Counted from the first letter of the stretch, positions 1-5,975 are shown. The stretch is DNA of 6,083 bases from Rhodospirillales bacterium (GCA_018971455.1 JAGXAV010000147.1:1-6083), one strand, 5' to 3'. Translations and numbers: made by a program. The notes: generated from the letters alone by a model not told the origin.

Positions 1-446
1 CGGCCGATCAGCCACAGCACGAGGATGGCCAGCGCGAGCAGCCCGTAGATCATCCAGGCCTGCGCGACGTTCGGGATGCCGGACAGGCCGAGGGCGCCGC
101 CCAGCGCATCGACATTGAGATAGACCGCGCGCAGCACCTCGCCGAGGCCGATGGTGGCGATCGCCAGATAGACGCCGGACAGGCGCAGCGTCGGCGTGCC
201 GATGGCCAGCGCGAAGACCACCGGGGCAAGGATGGAGGCAGGCAGCACGACGGCGAAGGGCAGCTTGAGCGACAGCGTCATCAGCGCCGAGGAATAGGCG
301 CCGAGCCCCATGAAGGCGGCCTGGCCGAGTGAGAGCTGGCCAACCGCCAGCACCACATACATCGACAGAGCGAGCAGGCCGTTGATGCCGAGATCGTAGA
401 CGAGGTTCTGGTAGGTCCACAGGAGATCGTCGAGCCAGGGCGGCAT
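1..446 (-). CDS. livM: Branched-chain amino acid-type ABC transporter permease LivM (5' part only)
   Basis: This is one of the two inner-membrane permease subunits of a HAAT-family (LivKHMGF-like) importer. It pairs with LivH to form the channel that receives ligand from the periplasmic binding protein. The frame opens with ATG at 446 and runs off the left edge, giving 148 complete codons of a protein that is usually about 300 or more residues. The LivM signature GQLSLGQAAFMGLGAY lies at residues 36-51. It is followed by TLRLSGVYLAIATIGLGE (86-103) and GLSGIP (120-125, usually GPNGLSGIP in this family). Several hydrophobic segments are visible. The start lies 2 nt after the livH stop (TGACCATG), so translation is probably coupled to livH. 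The C-terminal half and the ATPase genes lie outside the window. The family is clear, but the substrate could be branched-chain amino acids, amides, urea or aromatic compounds. Confidence 0.93.
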   Translation of the reverse strand, partial: MPPWLDDLLWTYQNLVYDLGINGLLALSMYVVLAVGQLSLGQAAFMGLGAYSSALMTLSLKLPFAVVLPASILAPVVFALAIGTPTLRLSGVYLAIATIGLGEVLRAVYLNVDALGGALGLSGIPNVAQAWMIYGLLALAILVLWLIG

Positions 447-448
447 GG

Positions 449-1327
449 TCAGGCCCGCTCGGCGGTGGCGCGGCCGAACAGGCCCTGCGGCCGCGTCCAC
501 AGGACCAGCACCAGGATGGCGAAGCCCACGGCATCCTTCAGGCCGGAGGAGACGTATCCGGCCGTCAGCACCTCGATGAAGCCGAGCAGCAGGCCCGCGA
601 CCGGCGCGCCCTCGATGTTGCCGAGGCCGCCGACGATGATGACGACGAAGCCGCGCAGCATCATCTCCTCGCCCATGTAGGGCTGGATGGCGTTGAAGTT
701 CAGCCCGATCAGCACCCCACCGGCCCCGGCCAGCGCCCCCGACAGGAACGAGACGAGGGCGGCCAGCCGCGCGGTGTCGATGCCCATCAGCCCGGCGGCG
801 TCGGGTTTCTCGGCCATGGCCCGGATGGCAAGGCCGAGCCGGGTCGCGCGCATCAGCCCGACCAGGGCTGTGACCAGCACGCCGGTTGCGAGCAGGATGA
901 GGATCTGCGAGGCGGTGATGCGCACGCCGCCCACCACATAGGCGCTCGATGCGATGAGCTCGGCGGGCAGGCGGCGGATATCGGGGCTGAGGATGGCGGT
1001 GGCACCGGCATAGAGCGCCAGCACGCCGCCCAGCGTGACCATCAGCGAGGCCAGTTCCGGCGCCTGGCGGCGGCGCAGGCGCGCCAGCAGCAGCCAGTCC
1101 AGCACGATCGCGAGCGCGCCCGCGCCGATGGCGGCGACCGGCAGTGCGGACCAGATGCCGAAGCCCAGATGCGTCAGGCCCAGCGCCAGGAAGGCGCCGG
1201 CCGAGAAGTAGAAGCCGTACACCAGGTTGATGACCCGCAGCACGCCGAACATCAGCGTGAAGCCCAGCGCGAACAGCGCGTAGGTCGCGCCGAGCAGGAG
1301 GCCGTTCACGAGTTGCTGGGCGAGCAT
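449..1327 (-). CDS. livH: Branched-chain amino acid-type ABC transporter permease LivH (start revised; longest reading begins at 1357)
   Basis: This is an integral membrane permease and the partner of LivM in a HAAT-family importer. Numbered from the longest start at 1357 (302 aa), the LivH N-terminus QQLVNGLLLGATYALFALG is at 14-32. The cytoplasmic EAA-like loop is around 171-194 (LAIRAMAEKPDAAGLMGID within it). The LivH signature MLRGFVVIIVGGLGNIEGAP is at 233-252, and the RPQGLFG tail is at 289-295. I place the start at Met11 (1327, giving 292 aa) for three reasons. The ATG at 1357 and its weak upstream AGGCGA lie inside a very stable stem-loop (1347-1385). The 1327 ATG has GGA eight bases upstream in an unstructured, A/U-richer stretch. 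LivH proteins generally have few residues before the QQLxNG motif. The ten extra residues (beginning MPPVLFWNNP) are the uncertain part. The stop is 2 nt before livM. Confidence 0.93.
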   Translation of the reverse strand: MLAQQLVNGLLLGATYALFALGFTLMFGVLRVINLVYGFYFSAGAFLALGLTHLGFGIWSALPVAAIGAGALAIVLDWLLLARLRRRQAPELASLMVTLGGVLALYAGATAILSPDIRRLPAELIASSAYVVGGVRITASQILILLATGVLVTALVGLMRATRLGLAIRAMAEKPDAAGLMGIDTARLAALVSFLSGALAGAGGVLIGLNFNAIQPYMGEEMMLRGFVVIIVGGLGNIEGAPVAGLLLGFIEVLTAGYVSSGLKDAVGFAILVLVLWTRPQGLFGRATAERA

Positions 1328-1338
1328 CGGGTTATTCC

Positions 1339-1385
1339 AAAAGAGCACCGGCGGCATGGTCGCCTGGAGCGATCATGCCGCCGGT
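1339..1385 (-). terminator. Stem-loop with U-rich tail between livK and livH (attenuator or mRNA 3'-end stabiliser)
   Basis: On the plus strand ACCGGCGGCATG (1347-1358) is the exact reverse complement of CATGCCGCCGGT (1374-1385). Inside these arms, one mismatch (1359/1373) is followed by TCGC/GCGA pairing (1360-1363 with 1369-1372) around a 5-nt loop, so 16 of 17 positions pair. Read in the direction of the liv transcript, the hairpin starts 19 nt after the livK stop and is followed by GCUCUUUU. This looks like an intrinsic terminator with a short, interrupted U-tract. It sits inside the presumed liv operon and covers the upstream livH start codon. Partial termination, or protection of the livK mRNA 3' end, would favour excess binding protein over permease. 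That is a known strategy in binding-protein operons, but here it is an inference. Confidence 0.7.
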
Positions 1386-1404
1386 CCGTCCGGATCGCGG
1401 CGTT

Positions 1405-2529
1405 TCAGTTGGCGATGTGGAAGGCGCCGTCCTTCATCTCAAGCACGACGACGCCGGCGGTCGAGGCGGGGTCGCGCCCGGGGGTGAAGGTGAAGGGGCC
1501 CATCACGCCGGTGTAGCTGGTCTTGGCGAGTGCCGCGGTGATCTTGGCGGGGTCGGCGGCACCCGCGCGGTCAATGGCGGCGGCGAGGATGTGCATGGTG
1601 TCATAGGCCTGGGCGGCGAACTGGTCCGGATCCTTGTCGTATTTGGCCTTGAAGGCGGCGACGAAGGCCTGGTTCGCCGCATCCGGCTTGGCGATGAACC
1701 ACGGGCTGCCCACCAGCAGGCCGTCGGCGGCCTTGCCGGCGATCTGGCCGAGCTTGGGCGAGTTCGAGCCGTTGCCGCCGATGAACAGCGTGTGGCTGTC
1801 GAAGCCCAGCTGGCGGGCCTGGAGCAGCACGCCGGAGACCGGCTCGACCAGGGCGGAGATGCCCACCGCGTCGGGCTTGAGGGCCTTGATCTTGGTGAGC
1901 TGGGCGGAGAAATCGGTGTCCTTGGTGCCGAAGCTCTCGGTGGCGACGATCTTGAGGCCGAGCTTCTCGGCCGATTTCTTCATCACCTCGTAGCCGGATT
2001 TCGAGAAGGCGTCGTCATTGGCGTACATCAGCGCGATGGTCTTCACGCCGCGCGCCTGCGCCTTCTTGAAAGTGACCGGCACGACATCGGATTCCGGCAG
2101 CGAGGTGCGGAAGATATATGGGCCGATCGCGGTGATGCCGTCGGCGGTGGTCGAGGTGCCGATGGTCGGGATCTTGCGCCCGTTGGTTACCGGGCCGACG
2201 GCGAACATCTCGGTGGAGAGCGTCGGGCCAATGATGCTGACCACGTGGTCGCGCCCGATCAGCGTGCGTGCGGCGTTGATCGCCTGGTTCTTGTCGCCGG
2301 CCGAATCCTCGACGGTCAGCGCGATCTTCCTGCCGCCGAGCACGCCCTTCTGGTTGATCTCGGCGAGCGCGAGCTCGAGGCCCGACTTGATGGCGATGCC
2401 GTAGGCGGCGGCCGGGCCGGTCAGGATCTCGATCGCGCCGACCGGCACGGTCTGTGCCTGGGCCAGCGCGGGCAGTGTCGCGGCGCCGAACAGGCCGGCG
2501 AGCGCGGCGGCAAAATGTCTGCGGTTCAT
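1405..2529 (-). CDS. livK: Periplasmic substrate-binding protein of a branched-chain amino acid-type ABC transporter (LivK-like)
   Basis: This is the ligand receptor of the HAAT importer. It has 374 aa, a typical length for this type I periplasmic binding-protein family. The N-terminus has basic residues and a hydrophobic stretch ending ALAQA, with a likely cleavage between A25 and Q26. RRHF at 3-6 resembles a Tat signal, although Sec export is also possible. The mature domain begins VPVGAIEILTGPAAAYG (28-44), followed by GLELALAEIN (50-59), GPTLSTEM (101-108), the lobe-II region from about 145, AQAYDTMHILAAAIDRAG (306-323) and YTGVMGPFTFTPGRDP (339-354). These landmarks occur in the expected order for LivJ/LivK-like proteins. 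No cysteine follows the signal, so it is a soluble periplasmic protein and not a lipoprotein. A good Shine-Dalgarno (GAGGA, 7-nt spacing) supports the start. It lies 54 nt after the FAD-dehydrogenase stop, and a stem-loop separates it from livH. The exact ligand cannot be read from the sequence. Confidence 0.95.
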   Translation of the reverse strand: MNRRHFAAALAGLFGAATLPALAQAQTVPVGAIEILTGPAAAYGIAIKSGLELALAEINQKGVLGGRKIALTVEDSAGDKNQAINAARTLIGRDHVVSIIGPTLSTEMFAVGPVTNGRKIPTIGTSTTADGITAIGPYIFRTSLPESDVVPVTFKKAQARGVKTIALMYANDDAFSKSGYEVMKKSAEKLGLKIVATESFGTKDTDFSAQLTKIKALKPDAVGISALVEPVSGVLLQARQLGFDSHTLFIGGNGSNSPKLGQIAGKAADGLLVGSPWFIAKPDAANQAFVAAFKAKYDKDPDQFAAQAYDTMHILAAAIDRAGAADPAKITAALAKTSYTGVMGPFTFTPGRDPASTAGVVVLEMKDGAFHIAN

Positions 2530-2536
2530 GGTGGCG

Positions 2537-2541
2537 TCCTC
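2537..2541 (-). promoter_or_regulatory. Ribosome binding site of livK
   Basis: GAGGA on the minus strand, 7 nt before the ATG at 2529. It is one of the two strongest Shine-Dalgarno sequences in the window, which fits a highly translated binding protein and fixes the start. Confidence 0.75.
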
Positions 2542-2584
2542 GTCCCTCGGATCTGGCCCAAGCCTAATGGATCAGCCGTCCGGA

Positions 2585-4192
2585 TCAAGCAAGAGCCGCC
2601 ACCATGGCGGCGGCCACCGCCTCGGCGACGCGGATGCCGTCCACCCCGGCCGAGAGGATGCCGCCGGCATACCCGGCGCCCTCGCCGGCCGGATACAGGC
2701 CGGGCGTGTTGGTGCTCTGCAGGGTGGCGTCGCGCGGCAGGCGCAGCGGCGAGGAGGTGCGGGTCTCCACCCCGGTCAGCACCGCGTCCTCCATGGCGAA
2801 GCCGGGAATCTGCCGGGCGAAGGCGGGCAGCGCCTCGCGGATGGCAGCGACCACGTAGTCGGGCAGGCAGGCCGCGAGGTCGGTCGGGTGCACGCCGGGG
2901 CGGTAGGAGGGCGTCACCGAGCCGAGATGGGTGGAGGGCCGGCCGGCGAGAAAATCGCCCACCCGCTGGGCGGGGGCGGCGTAGGTGCCGCCGCCGGCGG
3001 CGAAGGCGAGCCGCTCCCAGTGGCGCTGGAAATCGACCCCGGCGAGTGGCCCGCCCGGGTAATCCTCCGGCGTGACGCCGACCACGATGCCGGCATTGGC
3101 GTTGCGCTCGTTGCGCGAGTACTGGCTCATGCCGTTGGTCACCACGCCGCCGGGTTCGGACGCGGCGGCGACCACGGTGCCGCCGGGGCACATGCAGAAG
3201 CTGTAGACGGCGCGCCCGTTGCTGGCGTGGTGGACGAGCTTGTAGTCCGCAGCACCCAGCAGCTTGTGGCCGGCGCTGGCGCCCCAGCGGCAGCGGTCGA
3301 TGAGCGATTGCGGGTGCTCGATGCGCACGCCGATGGAGAACGGCTTGGCCTGCATGGCCACGCCGTCCTCGGCCAGCATGGCGAAGCTGTCGCGCGCGCT
3401 GTGGCCGATCGCCAGCACCGCATGGCGGGTCGCGATGCGCCGGCCATCGGCCAGGATGACGCCACGGATCGCCCGCGTGCCGTCGGTGGCGTGGACGAGG
3501 CCGGTGGCCTGGCTCGAGAAGTGGTACTCGCCGCCCAGCGCCTCGATGGTGGCGCGCAGATGCTCGACCATGCCGACCAGGCGGAAGGTGCCGATATGGG
3601 GATGGGCGAGGTAGAGGATCTCCTCCGGCGCGCCGGCGGCGACGAACTCGCGCAGCACCTTGCGCCCGCGCAGGCGGGCGTCGCTGATCTGGCTGTAGAG
3701 CTTGCCGTCGGAGAAGGTGCCGGCGCCGCCCTCGCCGAACTGCACGTTCGACTGCGGGTCGAGCACCGAGCCGCGCCACAGCCGCCAGGTGTCCTTGGTG
3801 CGCTGGCGCACGACGCGGCCGCGTTCGAGGATGACCGGGCGGAAGCCCATCTGGGCGAGCAGCAGGGCGGCGAAAAGGCCGCACGGGCCGGTGCCGATGA
3901 CGACCGGCCGCTCGGCCAGCCCCGCGGGCGCGCGCAGGGGCAGGTGATACTCAGTGTCCGGCGTGACGGCGAGGTGGGGGTGGGCGGCCCGCACCGCGGC
4001 TTCGTCGGCGAGGCGCACATCCAGGGTATAGGCCAGCTTGATCACCGATTTGCGCCGCGCATCGACGGCCCTGCGGAACACCGCGACCTCCAGCAGCTCG
4101 GCGGGGTCGACGCCGAGCCGGGCGGAGACGGCGGCGGTCAGATCGGCCGCGGTATGGTCGAGCGGCAGGCGCAGTTCGGTCAGTCGCAGCAT
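2585..4192 (-). CDS. FAD-dependent dehydrogenase/oxidoreductase of the COG2509 family (function uncharacterised)
   Basis: A 535-aa flavoprotein, probably cytosolic, whose substrate is unknown to me. An N-terminal alpha/beta domain (about 1-90) begins MLRLTELRLPLDHT, as is usual in the family. Then come the Rossmann dinucleotide motif GTGPCG (100-105) and an acidic ribose-binding E123 (ILERG). The family hallmark NVQFGEGGAGTFSDGKL is at 149-165. Further landmarks are LAHPHIGT (195-202), LAIGHSARD (260-268), a CMCPGG motif with C333 and C335, VTNGMSQYSRNERNANAG (351-368), and a C-terminal FAD-binding segment NTPGLYPAGEGAGYAGGI (495-512). The reading frame extends upstream to 4414, but that part overlaps xthA on the other strand and lacks family sequence, so I start at 4192. 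No good Shine-Dalgarno is visible, but a promoter-like pair lies just upstream. It precedes livK by 54 nt in the same direction, so it may share transcription with the transporter, although a functional link is unproven. Family assignment is strong and the reaction is unknown. Confidence 0.93.
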   Translation of the reverse strand: MLRLTELRLPLDHTAADLTAAVSARLGVDPAELLEVAVFRRAVDARRKSVIKLAYTLDVRLADEAAVRAAHPHLAVTPDTEYHLPLRAPAGLAERPVVIGTGPCGLFAALLLAQMGFRPVILERGRVVRQRTKDTWRLWRGSVLDPQSNVQFGEGGAGTFSDGKLYSQISDARLRGRKVLREFVAAGAPEEILYLAHPHIGTFRLVGMVEHLRATIEALGGEYHFSSQATGLVHATDGTRAIRGVILADGRRIATRHAVLAIGHSARDSFAMLAEDGVAMQAKPFSIGVRIEHPQSLIDRCRWGASAGHKLLGAADYKLVHHASNGRAVYSFCMCPGGTVVAAASEPGGVVTNGMSQYSRNERNANAGIVVGVTPEDYPGGPLAGVDFQRHWERLAFAAGGGTYAAPAQRVGDFLAGRPSTHLGSVTPSYRPGVHPTDLAACLPDYVVAAIREALPAFARQIPGFAMEDAVLTGVETRTSSPLRLPRDATLQSTNTPGLYPAGEGAGYAGGILSAGVDGIRVAEAVAAAMVAALA

Positions 4193-4223
4193 GCGGGGCG
4201 GGGTCCGTGGCGGGGATGGCGGG

Positions 4224-4253
4224 CTTATAGGCGCCGCGGCCGCCTCTTGTCTC
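4224..4253 (-). promoter_or_regulatory. Candidate sigma-70-type promoter for the FAD dehydrogenase gene
   Basis: On the minus strand, GAGACA (4253-4248, 4 of 6 to TTGACA) and TATAAG (4229-4224, 5 of 6 to TATAAT) are separated by 18 bp. This predicts a start near 4217 and a leader of about 25 nt. The spacer contains the 8-bp palindrome GCGGCCGC (4236-4243). TATAAG is the most obvious A/T-rich hexamer in an otherwise extremely GC-rich 88-bp divergent intergenic region (4193-4280). This is a consensus match only. Confidence 0.45.
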
Positions 4254-4280
4254 GGGCGCCGATCCGGGCGATTCAGCCGC

Positions 4281-5105
4281 ATGACCCAAGCGCCCGCCAC
4301 GCAGACCCTGCGCATCGCCACCTGGAACATCAATTCGCTGCGGCTGCGCCTGCCGCTGCTGGAGCGGCTCGTCGCGGCCCTCGACCCGGATGTGATCTGC
4401 CTGCAGGAAACCAAGGTGCCGGACGAGCTGTTTCCCGTCGATGCCCCGGCGGCCCTCGGCTATCCGCACGCCGCCTGGCGCGGCATGAAGGGCTATAACG
4501 GGGTTGCGATCTTCTCACGCGTGCCGCTCAAGCCGATCGCGGGCACGCCCGACTGGTGCGCGCGGGGCGATTGCCGGCATCTGCCGGTGCGCCTGGCCCT
4601 GCCGTCCGGGCCGCTCGACCTGCATGATTTCTACGTGCCGGCGGGTGGCGACGTGCCGGACCGCGACGAGAACCCGAAATTCGGCCACAAGCTCGACTTC
4701 CTCGCCGAGGCGACGGCCTGGTTCGGCGCGCGCCGGAAGCTGGTCCGCACCGTGCTGGTGGGCGACCTCAACATCGCGCCGCTGGAGCACGACGTCTGGA
4801 GCCACCGGCAGCTGCTCGACGTGGTGAGCCACACGCCGGTGGAGACCACCGCGCTGGCGGCCTGGCAGGCGACCGGGTTCCATGACGCCATGCGCCATTT
4901 CGTGCCGGCCGATGAGAAGCTCTACACGTGGTGGTCGTATCGCAACCGCGACTGGCGCGCCTCGGATCGTGGCCGGCGGCTCGACCATGTCTGGGTCAGC
5001 GGCGATCTGGCCGGCGGGCTTGCCGCCTGCACGATCCTCAAGGATGCGCGGGACTGGCCGCAGGCCAGCGACCATGTGCCGGTGGCGGTGACGCTGCGCG
5101 TTTAG
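4281..5105 (+). CDS. xthA: Exodeoxyribonuclease III (AP endonuclease, XthA family)
   Basis: A DNA base-excision-repair enzyme that cleaves at abasic sites and removes 3' blocking groups, with 3'-5' exonuclease activity on duplex DNA. It has 274 aa, close to E. coli ExoIII (268). All catalytic motifs of the endonuclease/exonuclease/phosphatase fold are present: TWNINSLR with N16, LQETK with metal-binding E43, YNGVAIFSR (72-80), FYVPAGG with Y118, GDLNIAP with D162 and N164, LDHVW with D235, and SDHVPV with the D264/H265 pair. The DWCARGDCRH segment (91-100) resembles alphaproteobacterial homologues as I remember them. The start at 4281 fits the family N-terminus. The frame stays open upstream to 4038, but that part lies over the FAD gene. 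No Shine-Dalgarno precedes the ATG. The gene is divergent from the FAD dehydrogenase gene and convergent with the response regulator (9 bp between stops). Confidence 0.96.
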   Translation: MTQAPATQTLRIATWNINSLRLRLPLLERLVAALDPDVICLQETKVPDELFPVDAPAALGYPHAAWRGMKGYNGVAIFSRVPLKPIAGTPDWCARGDCRHLPVRLALPSGPLDLHDFYVPAGGDVPDRDENPKFGHKLDFLAEATAWFGARRKLVRTVLVGDLNIAPLEHDVWSHRQLLDVVSHTPVETTALAAWQATGFHDAMRHFVPADEKLYTWWSYRNRDWRASDRGRRLDHVWVSGDLAGGLAACTILKDARDWPQASDHVPVAVTLRV

Positions 5106-5114
5106 CCGGCGCGA

Positions 5115-5825
5115 TCAGGCCGCGGCACCGCCAGGGTCGAGCCGGTAGCCGCCGCCCTCCGTCAGCAGCAGGCGGGCATGGGCCGGGTCCGCCTCGATCT
5201 TCTGGCGCAGGCGGTAGATATGGGTTTCCAGCGTATGCGTCGTCACCGCCGCGTTGTAGCCCCAGACCTCGCCCAGCAGGTCCTGCCGTGCGACCGGACG
5301 GGCATTGGCGCGGTAGAGGAATTTCAGGATCGCCGCCTCCTTCTCGGTCAGGCGGATACGGCGGTTGCGCGTGGTGTCCTGCAGCAGCTTGGCCGAGGGG
5401 CGGAAGGTGAAGGGCCCGATGGTGAAGACCGCGTCCTCGCTGTTCTCGAACATGCGCAGCTGGGCCCGCAGCCGGGCCAGCAGCTCGGCCATGCGGAACG
5501 GCTTGGCGATGTAGTCGTTGGCCCCGGCATCGAGGCCGCGCACGACATCGACCTCCTCATCCGAGCCGGTCAGCATGATGATCGGCACTTTCACGCCGCG
5601 GCGGCGCAGGCGCAGGCAGAGGTCCCGCCCGTCGCCGTCGGGCAGGCGGACATCGAGGATGATGGCGTCGATATGGATGCTGCCATCGGCGATGCGCGCC
5701 TCGGCCTCGGCCGCGGTTTCGGCCTCGTGCGCGACGAATTCCCCGGCGACGGCGAGTTGTTGCACCAGCATGGCCCGCAGCGACTGGTCGTCATCGACGA
5801 TGAGGATGGACCTCTCACTCGTCAT
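5115..5825 (-). CDS. OmpR/PhoB-type two-component response regulator (CenR/OtpR-like)
   Basis: A cytosolic DNA-binding transcription factor of 236 aa. The receiver domain (about 5-125) has the acidic pocket D11-D13, phosphoacceptor D58 (IILDVRLPDGDG), T86 (IIMLTG) and K108 (AKPF). The C-terminal winged-helix domain (about 135-230) contains RLTEKEAAILKFLYRA (158-173), LLGEVWGYNAAVTTHTLETH (183-202) and a terminal GGGYRLDP wing (224-231). The recognition-helix region VTTHTLETHIYRLRQKIE is characteristic of an alphaproteobacterial subgroup. From memory it resembles CenR/OtpR cell-envelope regulators, which is inference. No histidine kinase gene is adjacent within the window. The start at 5825 is chosen over upstream ATGs (5900, 5894) because AAGGA lies 8 nt before it and the receiver domain begins right after. 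The upstream region carries repeated GGCAGG motifs and a dyad that could be operators. Confidence 0.95.
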   Translation of the reverse strand: MTSERSILIVDDDQSLRAMLVQQLAVAGEFVAHEAETAAEAEARIADGSIHIDAIILDVRLPDGDGRDLCLRLRRRGVKVPIIMLTGSDEEVDVVRGLDAGANDYIAKPFRMAELLARLRAQLRMFENSEDAVFTIGPFTFRPSAKLLQDTTRNRRIRLTEKEAAILKFLYRANARPVARQDLLGEVWGYNAAVTTHTLETHIYRLRQKIEADPAHARLLLTEGGGYRLDPGGAAA

Positions 5826-5833
5826 GCACGGCG

Positions 5834-5838
5834 TCCTT
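5834..5838 (-). promoter_or_regulatory. Ribosome binding site of the response regulator
   Basis: AAGGA on the minus strand, 8 nt before the ATG at 5825. It decides this start over the longer reading that begins at 5900. Confidence 0.7.
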
Positions 5839-5855
5839 CTGCGGTTCCAACGGTC

Positions 5856-5911
5856 GGCAGGCAATGTGGCAGGCTGGCAATACGCCGCTCCCATGTCCAT
5901 ATCGTGGCAGG
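5856..5911. repeat. Three GGCAGG motifs upstream of the response regulator
   Basis: GGCAGG occurs at 5856-5861, 5868-5873 and 5906-5911. Two copies extend to GTGGCAGG (5866-5873 and 5904-5911). The first is followed by CAAT and the second by CTGGCAAT. On the regulator's coding strand this reads CCTGCC, twice as CCTGCCAC. The first two copies are 12 bp apart. They lie 30-90 bp upstream of the regulator ATG, so they could be binding sites (for example for autoregulation) or leader sequence. Short G/C-rich motifs recur easily by chance in this DNA. Confidence 0.4.
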
Positions 5912-5923
5912 TCCTTGCCGTCC

Positions 5924-5951
5924 ATCATAGCGGACACAGATTGACGTCCGC
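5924..5951 (-). promoter_or_regulatory. Candidate -10 hexamer with adjacent 6-bp operator-like dyad (response regulator promoter region)
   Basis: On the minus strand TATGAT (5929-5924, 5 of 6 to TATAAT) directly follows a perfect dyad GCGGAC-N10-GTCCGC (5930-5951). The dyad occupies the place where a -35 would be, and no good -35 hexamer is present. This is the layout of an activator- or repressor-controlled promoter. The predicted leader to the ATG at 5825 would be about 90 nt. It rests on consensus and symmetry only. Confidence 0.35.
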
Positions 5952-5975
5952 GAGACTGCCCAGCCCGACCCTACG

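Noticed and set aside
1334..1376. A 14-codon frame (MIAPGDHAAGALLE) ending 5 nt before the 1327 livH ATG, possibly a leader peptide
   Set aside because: It lies within the hairpin, has no ribosome binding site and has no regulatory codon run. Coupling to the 1327 start is imaginable but unsupported.
2530..2584. Terminator between the FAD gene and livK
   Set aside because: Only a direct repeat TGATCC and 3-4-bp arms are found, with no stable stem and no T-run.
1375..3075. Long plus-strand open frame (566 codons) across livK and the FAD gene
   Set aside because: Antisense to two genes with clear families. Its composition (runs of R, G, A, with a low-complexity tail) is the usual shadow of GC-rich codon bias.
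4038..4280. Upstream extension of xthA
   Set aside because: It lies over the FAD gene and is low-complexity. The ExoIII N-terminus (LRIATWNIN) begins right after 4281.
4193..4414. N-terminal extension of the FAD dehydrogenase to an ATG at 4414
   Set aside because: It would run antisense through the start of xthA, and its sequence is Arg-rich without family similarity. The family start matches 4192.
2528..4498. Long plus-strand open frame (656 codons) opposite the FAD dehydrogenase and into xthA
   Set aside because: A shadow frame. It overlaps real coding sequence on both strands and shows no recognisable domain.
5106..5130. Bidirectional terminator between xthA and the response regulator
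   Set aside because: GCCGGC and GCCGCGGC are short self-palindromes. They do not form one good stem and no T-tract is present.
5905..5918. Sigma-54-like TGGCAGG...TTGC on the plus strand
   Set aside because: The GG-to-GC spacing is 9 bp rather than the required 10, so it would not be a functional -24/-12 promoter.
5941..5946. TTGACG as a -35 for the right-edge gene
   Set aside because: No acceptable -10 lies 16-18 bp downstream (the sequence there is GC-rich), so I cannot support a promoter.
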